Assembly: GCA_964464755.1 (NCBI GenBank)
Contig: CAYXGZ010000002.1
Location: forward strand, 1 to 64,000
Source: CAYXGZ01 sp964464755
Lineage (GTDB): Bacteria; Planctomycetota; MHYJ01; JACPRB01
Length of the DNA stretch: 64,000 bases
Direction of reading: 5' to 3'
Shown: positions 25,040-33,765 of the stretch, one piece after another
Layout: each line of letters opens with the position of its first letter
Numbering within the stretch: the first letter of the stretch is position 1
Program-made: the position numbers and the translations under genes
The notes under the pieces: model-generated
Told to the model about the DNA's origin: nothing
Seen by the model: the letters and a program-made list of their open reading frames with translations, nothing else
Database searches by the model: none

Positions 25040-26796
25040 GCCGGCTTCCTCGGGATGCGGCCGGTGACGGCGTCGCGCCCGCCGCGCTTCGACTCGAGCA
25101 GGCCCTCGTCGGCGACGCGGAGGAAGTCCTCGGGCGCCTTCATGTCCTTGGCGAGGGCGGTGACGCCGATCGACAGCGTGATGTGCACGGGCATCGCCGG
25201 GTTGACGACGTTGGGGTAGACGTGGTCCCGGACCTCCTGCCGCAGCTTCTCCGCCTTGGCCACCGCCGCCTCGTAGCCCGTCTCGGGCATGAGGATGGCG
25301 AACTCGTCGCCGCCGTAGCGGCAGATCAGGTCGACGTCGCGGGAGTTCGCCTTGAAGATCGCCGCCGTCTCGCCGAGCACGGTGTCGCCGACCTGGTGGC
25401 CGTAGGTCTTGTTGATCTTCCCGAAGTGGTCGAGGTCGATCATGAGCAGCGAGAGGTCGCGGCCGTAGCGGTGGGCGCGGTGGACCTCCTCGGCGAGCTT
25501 CAGGTCGAACTGGCGCCGGTTGAAGGCTCCCGTGATCTGGTCGACGATCGACTGGAGGCGCACCTTCTCGTAGAGCTGCAGGTTCTCGAGGCGCAGGCCG
25601 ATGACCGAGCTGAGCGTCTGCAGGAGGTCCTGGTAGCCCTTGAGGGCGTGCGGGGAGCCCTGGAGGACCTCGATCTCCTTGGGGTGGAAGGCGACCTCGA
25701 TGGCCCCGAACGTCGCGTCCCGGCCGCGCAGGGGCAGCACGGCCTCCTTCGTCGTGATCTGGCCCGGCTCCTCGCCGCGGACGATGCGGTTGACCCGGTG
25801 GTCGGCCGCGAGCGGCCCCTTCCGCTTCTTCACCTTCACCGTCGAGTAGCTCGTCTCCAGGGCGTCGCCGCGCGTCAGGTGGAAGGTCACGGCCGCGTAC
25901 CCCAGCCCCTCGCGGGAGCAGAGCAGGTCCGCGGCGCGCTCCAGCAGCTCCTCCTCGTCGGACACGTTGAGCAGGCGCGTCGCCAGGTCCGGCACGCGCT
26001 TGAGCTTCTCCGTCAGCGCCAGGATGCGGTTGTTCGCGAAGCCGAGCTCCTCGATCTTCTCCCACATCTGCGTCTCGAGCTTCTTGCGGTGCGTCACGTC
26101 GCGGACCGAGCCGAAGATCAGCTCCCGGCCCCCGAGCGCGGCCCGGCGGACGGAGAGCTCCACGGGCTTCTTCTCGCCCGACTTGCAGAGGATCTTCAGG
26201 TCGTAGCGGTCCGCCGGGGTCTGCTTGCGCGACTCCACCTTCTGCTGGAAGGTCCCGGCCGACTCGAGGGCCACCAGGCGCGAGGCCGTCAGGTCGCCGC
26301 CGACCGCCTCGGCCCGCGAGTAGCCCGTCATCGCCTCGAAGGCCGAGTTGACCTCGAGGAAGCGGCTCGTCGCCGCGTCGAGCACGTACTGCGCGTCGTT
26401 CGAGTTCAGGAAGGCGAGCCGGTACAGGTCGGCGACGGCGAGGTCCGGCCGCGGGCCCGGCAGGAGCGCGGCCGGGGCCGGCTTCCCGTCGATCCGGGCG
26501 CTCAGCACCGCGCCGTCCCGGCGCAGCTCCGCGGCGCGCGACTTCTTGAATCCGTCCAGCGAGATGCCCAGGCCCACCGCGGCGTCCACCGACTTCAGCG
26601 CCTCCACCACGAAGTCCGGCAGCGGCCCGGGGGAGGGGATCGGCGCGAGCGTGACCCGGGCCCCCGCCTTCTGGGCGGCGTCGTGCAGCACCCGGGCGAC
26701 GGCCGCGAGGTCGGAGTCCGTCGCGATCAGGAGGGACTCGCCGGTCCGGAGGCCTAGGCCCTCGGCGAGGAAGCGTTCCGCGGCGTGGGAATCCAT
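25036..26796 (-). CDS. Diguanylate cyclase with M29-like N-terminus, PAS and GAF domains
   Basis: A 586-residue soluble protein. The first 115 residues (LGLRTGESLLIATDSD, then AAVGLGISLDGFKKSRAAEL) resemble the N-terminal domain of M29-type aminopeptidases but lack a peptidase domain. A PAS domain (about 125-240), a coiled coil, a GAF domain (about 270-410) and a GGDEF domain (415-580) follow. The active site RYGGDEF is intact and the RDVD inhibitory site sits at the usual spacing upstream, so it should make cyclic di-GMP with feedback control. It begins the kinase/porin operon; a TATACT hexamer (26810-26815, coding strand) lies 13 bases from the ATG. Confidence 0.85.
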   Translation of the reverse strand: MDSHAAERFLAEGLGLRTGESLLIATDSDLAAVARVLHDAAQKAGARVTLAPIPSPGPLPDFVVEALKSVDAAVGLGISLDGFKKSRAAELRRDGAVLSARIDGKPAPAALLPGPRPDLAVADLYRLAFLNSNDAQYVLDAATSRFLEVNSAFEAMTGYSRAEAVGGDLTASRLVALESAGTFQQKVESRKQTPADRYDLKILCKSGEKKPVELSVRRAALGGRELIFGSVRDVTHRKKLETQMWEKIEELGFANNRILALTEKLKRVPDLATRLLNVSDEEELLERAADLLCSREGLGYAAVTFHLTRGDALETSYSTVKVKKRKGPLAADHRVNRIVRGEEPGQITTKEAVLPLRGRDATFGAIEVAFHPKEIEVLQGSPHALKGYQDLLQTLSSVIGLRLENLQLYEKVRLQSIVDQITGAFNRRQFDLKLAEEVHRAHRYGRDLSLLMIDLDHFGKINKTYGHQVGDTVLGETAAIFKANSRDVDLICRYGGDEFAILMPETGYEAAVAKAEKLRQEVRDHVYPNVVNPAMPVHITLSIGVTALAKDMKAPEDFLRVADEGLLESKRGGRDAVTGRIPRKPA

Positions 26797-26854
26797 GGGT
26801 CCGGGGTGCAGTATATCGGGCCGGACCGCTGGGCGGGATCGGGAAAAGGCCCCC

Positions 26855-27676
26855 CTACCACTGGGGCGGACGCCGCGGCACGAGGTGCAGCCCGTGTTCG
26901 CGGAGGAACGCGGCGACGGGCGCCGCGAACTCCTCCGGCGTCTCCAGCATCGGGATGTGGCCGACCCCGGGGAGGACCACGAGCCGCGAGCCGGGGATCC
27001 GGGCCGCGATCTCCGACTCCGCCGGGGCGATGACGTCGTCCGAGTCGCAGCCCAGGACCAGCGTCGGGCCGCGCACCGCGGCGAGCTTCGCCGTGAGGTC
27101 GGCCGCCTTCATCGAGTCCACGCTCCGCGTCAGCGAGGCGTAGGTCCCGCGCGAGATGTCGAGGAGGTCCTGCTCGTCGGGCCGCTTCAGGCGCCGGAAG
27201 TTCCGGGTCAGGAAGCGGAGGAAGAGCCTCGACTTCACGAAGGGGTAGGCCAGCTGCCGCAGGACCGGGGCCGTGAGCAACCGGCCCTCGCGGTTCAGGC
27301 CGGGCCCGGTCACCAGCGGGTTGGCCAGCACGAGGTGCGAGACCTTCTCCGGCCGCGTCGCCGCCAGCTGCAGCGCGATCGTGGCCCCCATGCTGTGCGC
27401 GACCACCGCCGCGCTCGGCGCCCGCGTCGCGTCCAGGAACGCGGCAAGCCACTCGGCGTACCACTCGATCGTGTAGGGAACGTCGGGCTTGCCCGACAGC
27501 CCCCAGCCCGGCAGGTCGGGCGCGAGCGCCCGGTAGCCGTCGCGGACCTCGGGCCAGAACTTGCGCCAGAGCCGGTGCGACGCGCCCCAGCCGTGGACGA
27601 GCAGCACGGGGTGGCCCGTGCCCTGCGCGGCGTAGACGGTCGGGATCCCGAGGACGTCGATCGAGGCGAGGTCCAC
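26855..27676 (-). CDS. Alpha/beta-hydrolase
   Basis: A 273-residue cytoplasmic alpha/beta-hydrolase: oxyanion motif LLVHGWGAS (about 25-33), nucleophile elbow VVAHSMGATIA with Ser near 95, acid in GCDSDDVIAP near 214 and His in PGVGHIPMLE near 240. The pattern is that of esterases, lipases and C-C hydrolases of the MhpC/BphD/RutD group. The GTG directly follows the stop of the acyl-CoA dehydrogenase gene, so it is co-transcribed and may act in the same acyl or aromatic catabolic pathway; the substrate is not evident. Confidence 0.85.
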   Translation of the reverse strand: MDLASIDVLGIPTVYAAQGTGHPVLLVHGWGASHRLWRKFWPEVRDGYRALAPDLPGWGLSGKPDVPYTIEWYAEWLAAFLDATRAPSAAVVAHSMGATIALQLAATRPEKVSHLVLANPLVTGPGLNREGRLLTAPVLRQLAYPFVKSRLFLRFLTRNFRRLKRPDEQDLLDISRGTYASLTRSVDSMKAADLTAKLAAVRGPTLVLGCDSDDVIAPAESEIAARIPGSRLVVLPGVGHIPMLETPEEFAAPVAAFLREHGLHLVPRRPPQW

Positions 27677-28849
27677 CTAGTACCGACCCTGTTTGCACAG
27701 GTCGCGGGCGACGACGAGCCGCTGGATCTCGTTCGTGCCCTCGTAGATCTGCCAGACCCGCGCGTCGCGGTAGTAGCGCTCGATGGGCAGTTCGCGCATG
27801 TAGCCCATGCCGCCGTGGATCTGCAGCGCCTTGTCGATGACCCTCGTCACGGCCTCGCTGCACCAGTACTTCACGATGGACGCCTCGCGCGAGAAGCGCA
27901 GGCCCGCGTCGTGCATCCACGCCGTCCGGTACACCATCGAGTCCATCGCGTAGGTCGCCCCGGCCATCTCGGCCAGGTGGGACTGGATCATCTCGTGCTC
28001 GGCGATCGGCTTGCCGAAGGCCTCGCGCTGCATCGCGTACTTGATCGAGACGTCGAGCATCTCCTTCGCCGCCCCGACGCAGCACGCGCCCAGCGAGAGG
28101 CGGCCCCGGTCGAGCGCCGCCATGGCGTACTTGAAGCCCTGGCCGGGCTCGCCGATGAGGTTCTCCTCCGGGACGCGCACCCCGTCGAGGAAGACCTGCG
28201 GCGAGTGCATGCCGCTGAGCCCCATCTTCTCGTCGGAGACGCCGACCTTGAGGCCGGGCGTGCCCGCGTCCACCACGAAGGCCGAGATGCCGCCCTTGGC
28301 CCGCAGCTTCGGGTCCGTCACGGCGAAGACGACGAAGACCCCGGCGAGGTGCGCGTTGGTGATCCAGACCTTGTCGCCGGTGATCACCCACTCGGAGCCC
28401 TTCTTCTCGGCGACGGTGCGGATCTTCGCGGCGTCCGAGCCGCCCGAGGGCTCGGTGAGCGCGTAGGCGCCGATCTTCTCGCCCGTGCAGAGCGCCGTGA
28501 GGTACCTCTTCTTCAGCGCCTCGCTGCCGCCGAGGTAGAGCGTCATCGCGGTGATCGAGGCCGAGGCGCCGATGAGCCCCGCGTAGGAGTTGCAGCCGCG
28601 CGAGAGCTCCTCCATCTGGAGGCAGTAGCCGATCTCGCCGAGCCCCAGGCCGCCGTACTCCTCGGGGAAGGCCGTGCCGAAGAAGCCGAGCTCGCGGGCC
28701 CGGTCCACCAGGGCCGGCGGGATGTCGCGGTCCTGGTCGATCTTCGCCGCGACCGGGCGGAGCTCCTTGTCCACGAAGTCCCGGACCGAGCGGCGGATCA
28801 TCTCCTGCTCGTCGGTGAAGCGGAAGCTGAGGCCGGCGGGTGCGTCCAT
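27677..28849 (-). CDS. Acyl-CoA dehydrogenase
   Basis: A 390-residue flavoenzyme of standard ACAD length. N-terminal helical domain (FRFTDEQEMIRRSVRDFV), middle strand domain with the FAD-binding YALTEPSGGSDAAK and VWITNAHLAG signatures, and a C-terminal helical domain with the ACAD signature QAFGKPIAEHEMIQ-like segment (REAFGKPIAEHE). The usual C-terminal QIHGGMGYMRELPIERYYRD is present, whose Glu is at the catalytic-base position of most short-chain members. It introduces an alpha-beta double bond in acyl-CoAs. A TACACT hexamer (28857-28862) lies seven bases from the ATG. The hydrolase gene follows directly. Confidence 0.93.
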   Translation of the reverse strand: MDAPAGLSFRFTDEQEMIRRSVRDFVDKELRPVAAKIDQDRDIPPALVDRARELGFFGTAFPEEYGGLGLGEIGYCLQMEELSRGCNSYAGLIGASASITAMTLYLGGSEALKKRYLTALCTGEKIGAYALTEPSGGSDAAKIRTVAEKKGSEWVITGDKVWITNAHLAGVFVVFAVTDPKLRAKGGISAFVVDAGTPGLKVGVSDEKMGLSGMHSPQVFLDGVRVPEENLIGEPGQGFKYAMAALDRGRLSLGACCVGAAKEMLDVSIKYAMQREAFGKPIAEHEMIQSHLAEMAGATYAMDSMVYRTAWMHDAGLRFSREASIVKYWCSEAVTRVIDKALQIHGGMGYMRELPIERYYRDARVWQIYEGTNEIQRLVVARDLCKQGRY

Positions 28850-28892
28850 GGTCGGGAGTGTAATCCCGGAGACCCCTCTCCGTCCCCGGTTT

Positions 28893-29177
28893 CTAGGTCG
28901 CGGCCGGGTTGCGGACGAACTGGCGCAGCGGGTCGAGGCCGCCCCGGCGCGGGGCGCAGTGGACCCAGGTCCCCCGGCGCGTCCGGACGATGAGCCCCGC
29001 GGCCGCGAGCCGCGAGAGGTGCTGGGACACCGCGGGCTGCTTGAGGCCGGTGGCCCGGACCAGCCCCTCGACCGTCAGCCCGGCGGGCGAGCTGCGCCGC
29101 CCGCGGCAGACGGCCTGGTAGACGCGGCGCCGCCCGGGGTTGGCGAGCGCCTTGAAGAGCAGGTGAAGCCGGTCCAC
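28893..29177 (-). CDS. ArsR-family winged-helix regulator
   Basis: A 94-residue protein consisting almost wholly of an ArsR-type winged helix: LFKALANPGRRRVYQAVC at the N-terminus, recognition helix LKQPAVSQHLSRLAAAGLI (about 45-63) and wing VRTRRGTWVHC. Only two Cys are present and no ELCVC-type metal site, so metal sensing is not expected. It lies between the divergent-signal acyl-CoA ligase and acyl-CoA dehydrogenase genes and may control them (inferred). The GTG start is preceded at six bases by a perfect TATAAT (29184-29189, coding strand), a clear leaderless arrangement. Confidence 0.85.
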   Translation of the reverse strand: MDRLHLLFKALANPGRRRVYQAVCRGRRSSPAGLTVEGLVRATGLKQPAVSQHLSRLAAAGLIVRTRRGTWVHCAPRRGGLDPLRQFVRNPAAT

Positions 29178-29192
29178 GGAGGGATTATAAGC

Positions 29193-30917
29193 CTACGAGA
29201 ACAGGTTCTCGATCTGGTCCCGGAAGTTCTGCTCGACCGCCTTCCGCTTCACCTTGAGCGTCGGCGTCAGCTCGCCCCGCTCGACCGAGAAGTCCCGCTC
29301 CACGAGGGCGAACTTCTTCACCGTCTCCCACGAGCCGAGCCCCGCGTTGACCCCGTCGAGGTGCCGCTTCAGCTCCTCGAGCACCGGCGGGTGCGTCGTC
29401 AGCGCCTTGCGGTCCACGCCGGGGTAGCGCGACTCGAGCACGCCGAAGTCCGGCACGACGAGCGCCGCGGCGAACTTCCGGTTGTCCCCGAGCACCACGG
29501 CCCGCGCCACGTAGGGGTGCGAGCGGATCTTCCCCTCGATCGGGCCCGGCGCGACGTACTTTCCGCCGCTCGTCTTCAGCAGGTCCTTCTTTCGGTCCGT
29601 GATCCTCAGGAATCCGTCGCGGTCGACCTCGCCGATGTCCCCCGTGCAGAAGTAGCCGTCCTTGAACGCCGCGGCCGTCTCCTCGGGGAGGTTGAAGTAG
29701 CCCTTCATCACGTTCGGGCCCTTCACGAGGATCTCGCCGTCCTCCGGCGCGATCTTCACCTCGACGCCCGAGAGCGCGACGCCCACCGTCCCGATCCGCG
29801 TGCGGCCGGGCCGGTTGATCGTGATCACTGGCGAGGTCTCCGAGAGCCCGTAGCCCTCGAGCAGCGTGAAGCCCAGCGCGTGGAAGAGCACGTTCTCCTT
29901 CGCCCCCAGCGGGGCGCCGCCCGAGACGAAGAGCCGCAGCCGCCCGCCGATCTGGCGGCGGATCCGGTCCAGCACGAGGGCCCGCGCGACCCAGTGCGTC
30001 AGCCGGAGCCAGGAGCCGGGGCTCCGACCCTCCCGCCGATGCTCCGCCTCGCGCTCGCCGACGCCGATCGCCCAGCGGGCCAGGCCGCGCTTCCAGCCGC
30101 CGAGGCCCTCGACGCCGTCGACCACCTTGTCGTGGAACTTCTCGAAGATGCGCGGCACCGAGCAGAGGATCGTCGGATCCACGCGCGGCAGGTCGCGGGC
30201 GATCGACTCGACGGACTCCGCGTAGGCGATGCGCCCGCCGCCGAGGAAGATCGCGTAGTCGACGAGCCGCTGGAACGCGTGCGAGAGCGGCAGGAACGAG
30301 AGGCTCAGGTCCCGGTCGTTGAACCAGACCGCCTCGAGGCAGCCGACGGCGTTCGAGACGACGTTGCGGTGCGTGAGCATCACGCCCTTCGGCTTGCCGG
30401 TCGTCCCCGACGTGTAGACGATCGTCGCGAGGTCCTCCGCCTTCGGGCCCGGCGGGTCGCCGCCCGCCGCGCCCCGGGCGAGGAAGGCCTCGAAGTCCGG
30501 GCGCCCCGGCACCGCGTCGAAGGTCGCGACCTGCAGGCCGGCGATCGCGGGGAGCTTCTGCACCTGCTTCGCGTCCTCCGCGAAGACGAGCTTCGCCCCC
30601 GAGTCCCGGAGGATGTACTCGACCTGGTCCGCGGGGAGCGTGGAGTAGAGGGGGACGACGACGGCCCCGATCTCGTGGCAGGCGTAGTCGACCACGGCCC
30701 AGTCCGGGCGGTTGTAGGACAGGAGCGCGACGCGGTCGCCGGGCGCGATGCCGTGGGCGAGCAGGGCGGAGGCGGCGCGGGAGGTGCGCTCGGCGAACTC
30801 CGCCGCCGCGATCGGCCGGTAGCCCTCGCGCGTGGGACGGAGGAAGCGGGCCGCGGGGTCGCCCCGCCTGAGGCCCTCCCGGAAGAGGTCCCGCAGCGTC
30901 GAATCCGGCCCGAGCAT
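29193..30917 (-). CDS. Long-chain fatty-acid-CoA ligase (AMP-forming)
   Basis: A 574-residue ANL-superfamily ligase. The P-loop IVYTSGTTGKPKGVMLTH lies near 158-175, GYGLSETSP near 343, the adenylate motif GYFCTGDIGEVDRDGFL near 418-434, and the linker DRKKDLLKTSGGKYVAPGPIE near 438-458. The extended N-terminal part and length fit long-chain acyl-CoA synthetases (FadD/FAA type). It activates fatty acids for beta-oxidation or lipid synthesis, consistent with the neighbouring acyl-CoA dehydrogenase. TATGAT (30924-30929, coding strand) sits six bases from the ATG. The gene is divergent from a small lipoprotein gene 39 bases away. Confidence 0.92.
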   Translation of the reverse strand: MLGPDSTLRDLFREGLRRGDPAARFLRPTREGYRPIAAAEFAERTSRAASALLAHGIAPGDRVALLSYNRPDWAVVDYACHEIGAVVVPLYSTLPADQVEYILRDSGAKLVFAEDAKQVQKLPAIAGLQVATFDAVPGRPDFEAFLARGAAGGDPPGPKAEDLATIVYTSGTTGKPKGVMLTHRNVVSNAVGCLEAVWFNDRDLSLSFLPLSHAFQRLVDYAIFLGGGRIAYAESVESIARDLPRVDPTILCSVPRIFEKFHDKVVDGVEGLGGWKRGLARWAIGVGEREAEHRREGRSPGSWLRLTHWVARALVLDRIRRQIGGRLRLFVSGGAPLGAKENVLFHALGFTLLEGYGLSETSPVITINRPGRTRIGTVGVALSGVEVKIAPEDGEILVKGPNVMKGYFNLPEETAAAFKDGYFCTGDIGEVDRDGFLRITDRKKDLLKTSGGKYVAPGPIEGKIRSHPYVARAVVLGDNRKFAAALVVPDFGVLESRYPGVDRKALTTHPPVLEELKRHLDGVNAGLGSWETVKKFALVERDFSVERGELTPTLKVKRKAVEQNFRDQIENLFS

Positions 30918-30956
30918 CGGGGCATCATAGCAAAGCGCGGTATGATGATCCCGGCC

Positions 30957-31628
30957 ATGAAACGCCTCGCCCCGCTGGCCGCGCTGCTCCTCGGCGGCTG
31001 TTTCCTCGCGGGCTCGGGGAGCCACGTCGCCCCCCCGGATCCCGGCCTCAAGGTCTACCGCCCCCACGTCGCCCCCGTCCCGGACCGCCACGGCTCGGAC
31101 CGGGCCCACCTCGCGCCCGCGGGCTCCTGGGCCCGCTACCGCCTCACGCGCGACGGCGTCGAGACCCTCACGACGCTCGGCGCCGTGTCCTCGGGCGACG
31201 GATTCGCCTGGATCGAGATCGTGGAGGAGGGCGAGCCCCGCCGCGCCAGCCTGCGGCGGATCGACTCCTCCGGCCGCGTGCTCGCCGCGCGCTGCCGCGA
31301 GGTCCGGGAGGACGGGACCGCCAGCGAGGTCGCCGAGCAGCCCGTCGTGCCGGCGGGGGAGCCCCGCGCCGCCCGCGAGGGCGTCCGCGAGGAGCGCCGG
31401 GGCCGGGGACACGTCGGCCCGCGCCTCGGCGAGATCCTCGAGGTGACGACGACGTACCGCGACGAGGCCCTCGGGCGCGAGTACGTGGAGACGGAGGCCT
31501 GGTGCCGGGACGTGCCGCCGCTGCTCGAGGGATCGGAGGAGGGCGGGCTGGTGCGCCGCCGCGCGGCGGGGTCGCTGGTCGAGCTCGACGACTTCGGGAC
31601 CGGCTACGTTCCCGTCATCCGGCCCTGA
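30957..31628 (+). CDS. Small putative lipoprotein of unknown function
   Basis: A 223-residue protein with a lipoprotein signal (MKRLAPLAALLLGGCF; lipobox LLGGC), so it is probably anchored to a membrane. The mature part is rich in charged residues and short strands and matches no family I recognise. Only three Cys occur. A TATGAT hexamer (30941-30946) ends ten bases before the ATG and there is no ribosome-binding site. It converges with a LolA-like gene, the two stops meeting in a TGATCA palindrome. Confidence 0.65.
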   Translation: MKRLAPLAALLLGGCFLAGSGSHVAPPDPGLKVYRPHVAPVPDRHGSDRAHLAPAGSWARYRLTRDGVETLTTLGAVSSGDGFAWIEIVEEGEPRRASLRRIDSSGRVLAARCREVREDGTASEVAEQPVVPAGEPRAAREGVREERRGRGHVGPRLGEILEVTTTYRDEALGREYVETEAWCRDVPPLLEGSEEGGLVRRRAAGSLVELDDFGTGYVPVIRP

Positions 31629-32369
31629 TCACTTCTTCTCGGGCTCGGGCAGGGCGAACTTCGCGTCGTCGATCTTCTCGTCGAGCTTCCAGCCCTCGTA
31701 GGTCTCGATCAGCTTCGACTCGCCCGTCCCGTACTTGAAGTGCACCGTCCGCTGCATCGGAAGCGAGCTGCGCGGGTCCAGGTGCAGCGTCGTCGTGTGC
31801 TCCTCGGTCTTGATCGTGATCCCCGGGCAGTTCTTGCCGCCGAGCTGGGCGGACTCCGCGGGCGCGAACTCCGTGGCCTTCAGGAGCGCCGTCGCGTCCG
31901 GGGCCTCGGGCTCCGCGGGCGCGCCGGGCGGCGGGAACTTCTTCCGGTTCGACAGCGCCGAGGCCTGGAGCTTCGCCTCCGACGAGGCCCGGCCGGCGCC
32001 GGCCCGGCCGAACGCGGCCAGCAGGTGGCGGTTCAGCCACGACGGCGTGTCGCCGGGCGTGCCCGCCTTCGCGCGGTCGCCCCAGGCGACGACCGACTTG
32101 CCGTCGGAGACGGCCGAGTCCGACGTGGTGCGCTTGCCGTGCGACTCGGTCCAGTCCGTGCGGAACTTGTTCCCCTCGCCGAAGAGGAACGCGCCCTTCA
32201 TCGTCGTCTTCTCGGCGTCGCCCTCGCCGCGCACCGAGATCTTCACCTGCAGGGTCTTCGCCTTCGCGAGGCGGTCGAGCATCCTCAGGAAGAGCGCCTC
32301 GGAGGGGTTCTTCTTGTCCTGCGGGGGGGCCGGCAGGAGCAGGAGGGCCAGCAGCGGCAGGAGTTTCAT
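31629..32369 (-). CDS. Secreted LolA/DUF2092-like protein
   Basis: A 246-residue exported protein (MKLLPLLALLLLPAPPQD). The alternating strands (LQVKISVRGEGD, GAFLFGEGNKFRTD, SDGKSVVAWGD) and the late segments TLHLDPRSSLPMQRT and KYGTGESKLIETYEGW are typical of LolA-like lipoprotein-carrier folds such as DUF2092, a half-barrel that holds lipid. It may handle lipids or lipoproteins in the periplasm. TAGGCT (32377-32382, coding strand) sits seven bases from the ATG, with a possible AAGGAG just inside the gap. The family call rests on fold-like pattern, not on a strict motif. Confidence 0.68.
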   Translation of the reverse strand: MKLLPLLALLLLPAPPQDKKNPSEALFLRMLDRLAKAKTLQVKISVRGEGDAEKTTMKGAFLFGEGNKFRTDWTESHGKRTTSDSAVSDGKSVVAWGDRAKAGTPGDTPSWLNRHLLAAFGRAGAGRASSEAKLQASALSNRKKFPPPGAPAEPEAPDATALLKATEFAPAESAQLGGKNCPGITIKTEEHTTTLHLDPRSSLPMQRTVHFKYGTGESKLIETYEGWKLDEKIDDAKFALPEPEKK

Positions 32370-32478
32370 GGAAAGGAGCCTACCCGGAGGGGGGTGGTAG
32401 GGGGATCGAATTCGCTCGGGCCGCTGAACCGGCCCGCGGGGGGCGCGTTATACTCCGGTGGGGAAGGAGCCGCGTGCC

Positions 32479-33765
32479 ATGATCCGTCGTCCCGCCGTCG
32501 CCCCCCGGGTGTCCCGCGCGCCTTTCCTCCTCACCCTCGCGGTCTCCGCCCCCGCGATCTTCGGGGCGCTCTGGGCCGTCGACCCGCTGGGCGCCCGTCC
32601 CGGCGGCCCCGCCGCCCCTCGCCCCGCCGCGCTGCCCTTCCTCGACGACGGGGACCTCCGCGCCGTCGCCCACGAGCTGCCGCCCGGCCGCCTGCTCGAC
32701 CGCAGCATCGCCTGGCTCGTCCGCCACCAGTACGAGGACGGCTCCTGGGATCCGAAGCACTTCTGGCAACGCTGCCACGCCGGCCCCGGCCAGATCGTCT
32801 GCCTCCAGGGCGGTGACCCCTCGCACGAGGTCGGCGTGACGGCCCTCGCGACCCTCGCCCTGCTCGAGTCCGGGTACGTCGGCCCGTCGTCCGTCCATCC
32901 CCGCGCCGCCGAGTGGACCGACTCGGCCCGCCGCGGCCTGCGCTGGTTGAGCGACCGCATGGACCCCGGCGGCTGCGTGGGGCCGAAGGCGGGGAAGTAC
33001 CTCTACGGCCACGCGATCGCGACCCGCGCCCTCTGCCGGGCCCACGACGTCCTCGGCGACGACCCCGTGCGCAAGCACTGGGCCCGCCGCGCGACGGAGT
33101 ACTTGCTCCGCGCCCGCCAGCCCGACTCGGGCTGGGGCTACGGCTTCCGCTCGGACGACGTGAACACGTCCGTCTCCGCCTGGGCCGCCCTCGCGGTCCG
33201 GGCCGCCCGCCAGGCCCGCATCGCCGTGGACGACCTCGACCCGAACGTCGGCCGGGGCCTGGCCCGCTGGGCCGCCGAGATCACCGACGCCGACACGGGC
33301 CGCGCGGGCTACCAGCGCCCGGGCCGCGGCGCGATCCCCGAGGGCGCCGGGGGCCGCCACGAGCCGAAGGAGGCCGCGACGGCCGCCGTCCTCGTGCTCC
33401 GCGGCGTCGCCGGCGAGGAGGCGTCCTCGCCCGCCGTCCGCGCCGGGACCGCCGTGCTCGGCGGCGACCTGCCGTACTGGAGCGCCGACGGGTCGACGGT
33501 CGACTTCGCCTACTGGCTGCTCGGGACCGAGGCCCTGCTCGCCTCCGAGGGCCCCGCGAGCCCGCTCTTCCGCTCCTGGTCCGGCCGCGCGCTCCGCGCC
33601 CTCGCGGGCCACCAGGCCACGCACCTCGACGCCTGCGCCGAGGGCAGCTGGAAGCCCGTCGACCGCTGGGGCGCCGAGGGCGGCCGCGTCGCCACGACGG
33701 CGATGAACGCCCTCACCCTCTCCCTGCTCAAGACGGGCCTCGCCGCGGCCCCGCGCGGCGAATGA
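32479..33765 (+). CDS. Membrane-anchored or secreted prenyltransferase/squalene-cyclase-like protein
   Basis: A 428-residue protein. An N-terminal hydrophobic segment (FLLTLAVSAPAIFGALWAV, about 14-32) anchors or exports an alpha/alpha-toroid domain whose repeats carry the family motif: SIAWLVRHQYEDGSWD (about 75-90), AIATRALCRAHD and YLLRARQPDSGWGYG. The catalytic DXDD of true squalene-hopene cyclases is absent, so cyclase activity is not expected. Such exported proteins are frequent in planctomycetes. The ATG at 32479 is chosen over an upstream GTG because an AAGGAG site lies nine bases before it; TATACT is at 32449-32454. It overlaps the next gene by ATGA. Confidence 0.8.
   Translation: MIRRPAVAPRVSRAPFLLTLAVSAPAIFGALWAVDPLGARPGGPAAPRPAALPFLDDGDLRAVAHELPPGRLLDRSIAWLVRHQYEDGSWDPKHFWQRCHAGPGQIVCLQGGDPSHEVGVTALATLALLESGYVGPSSVHPRAAEWTDSARRGLRWLSDRMDPGGCVGPKAGKYLYGHAIATRALCRAHDVLGDDPVRKHWARRATEYLLRARQPDSGWGYGFRSDDVNTSVSAWAALAVRAARQARIAVDDLDPNVGRGLARWAAEITDADTGRAGYQRPGRGAIPEGAGGRHEPKEAATAAVLVLRGVAGEEASSPAVRAGTAVLGGDLPYWSADGSTVDFAYWLLGTEALLASEGPASPLFRSWSGRALRALAGHQATHLDACAEGSWKPVDRWGAEGGRVATTAMNALTLSLLKTGLAAAPRGE

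Noticed and set aside
30380..31051. A 223-residue minus-strand frame crossing the acyl-CoA ligase start
   Set aside because: It is a Ser/Arg/Pro-rich shadow of the ligase gene in another frame and runs through the divergent promoter.
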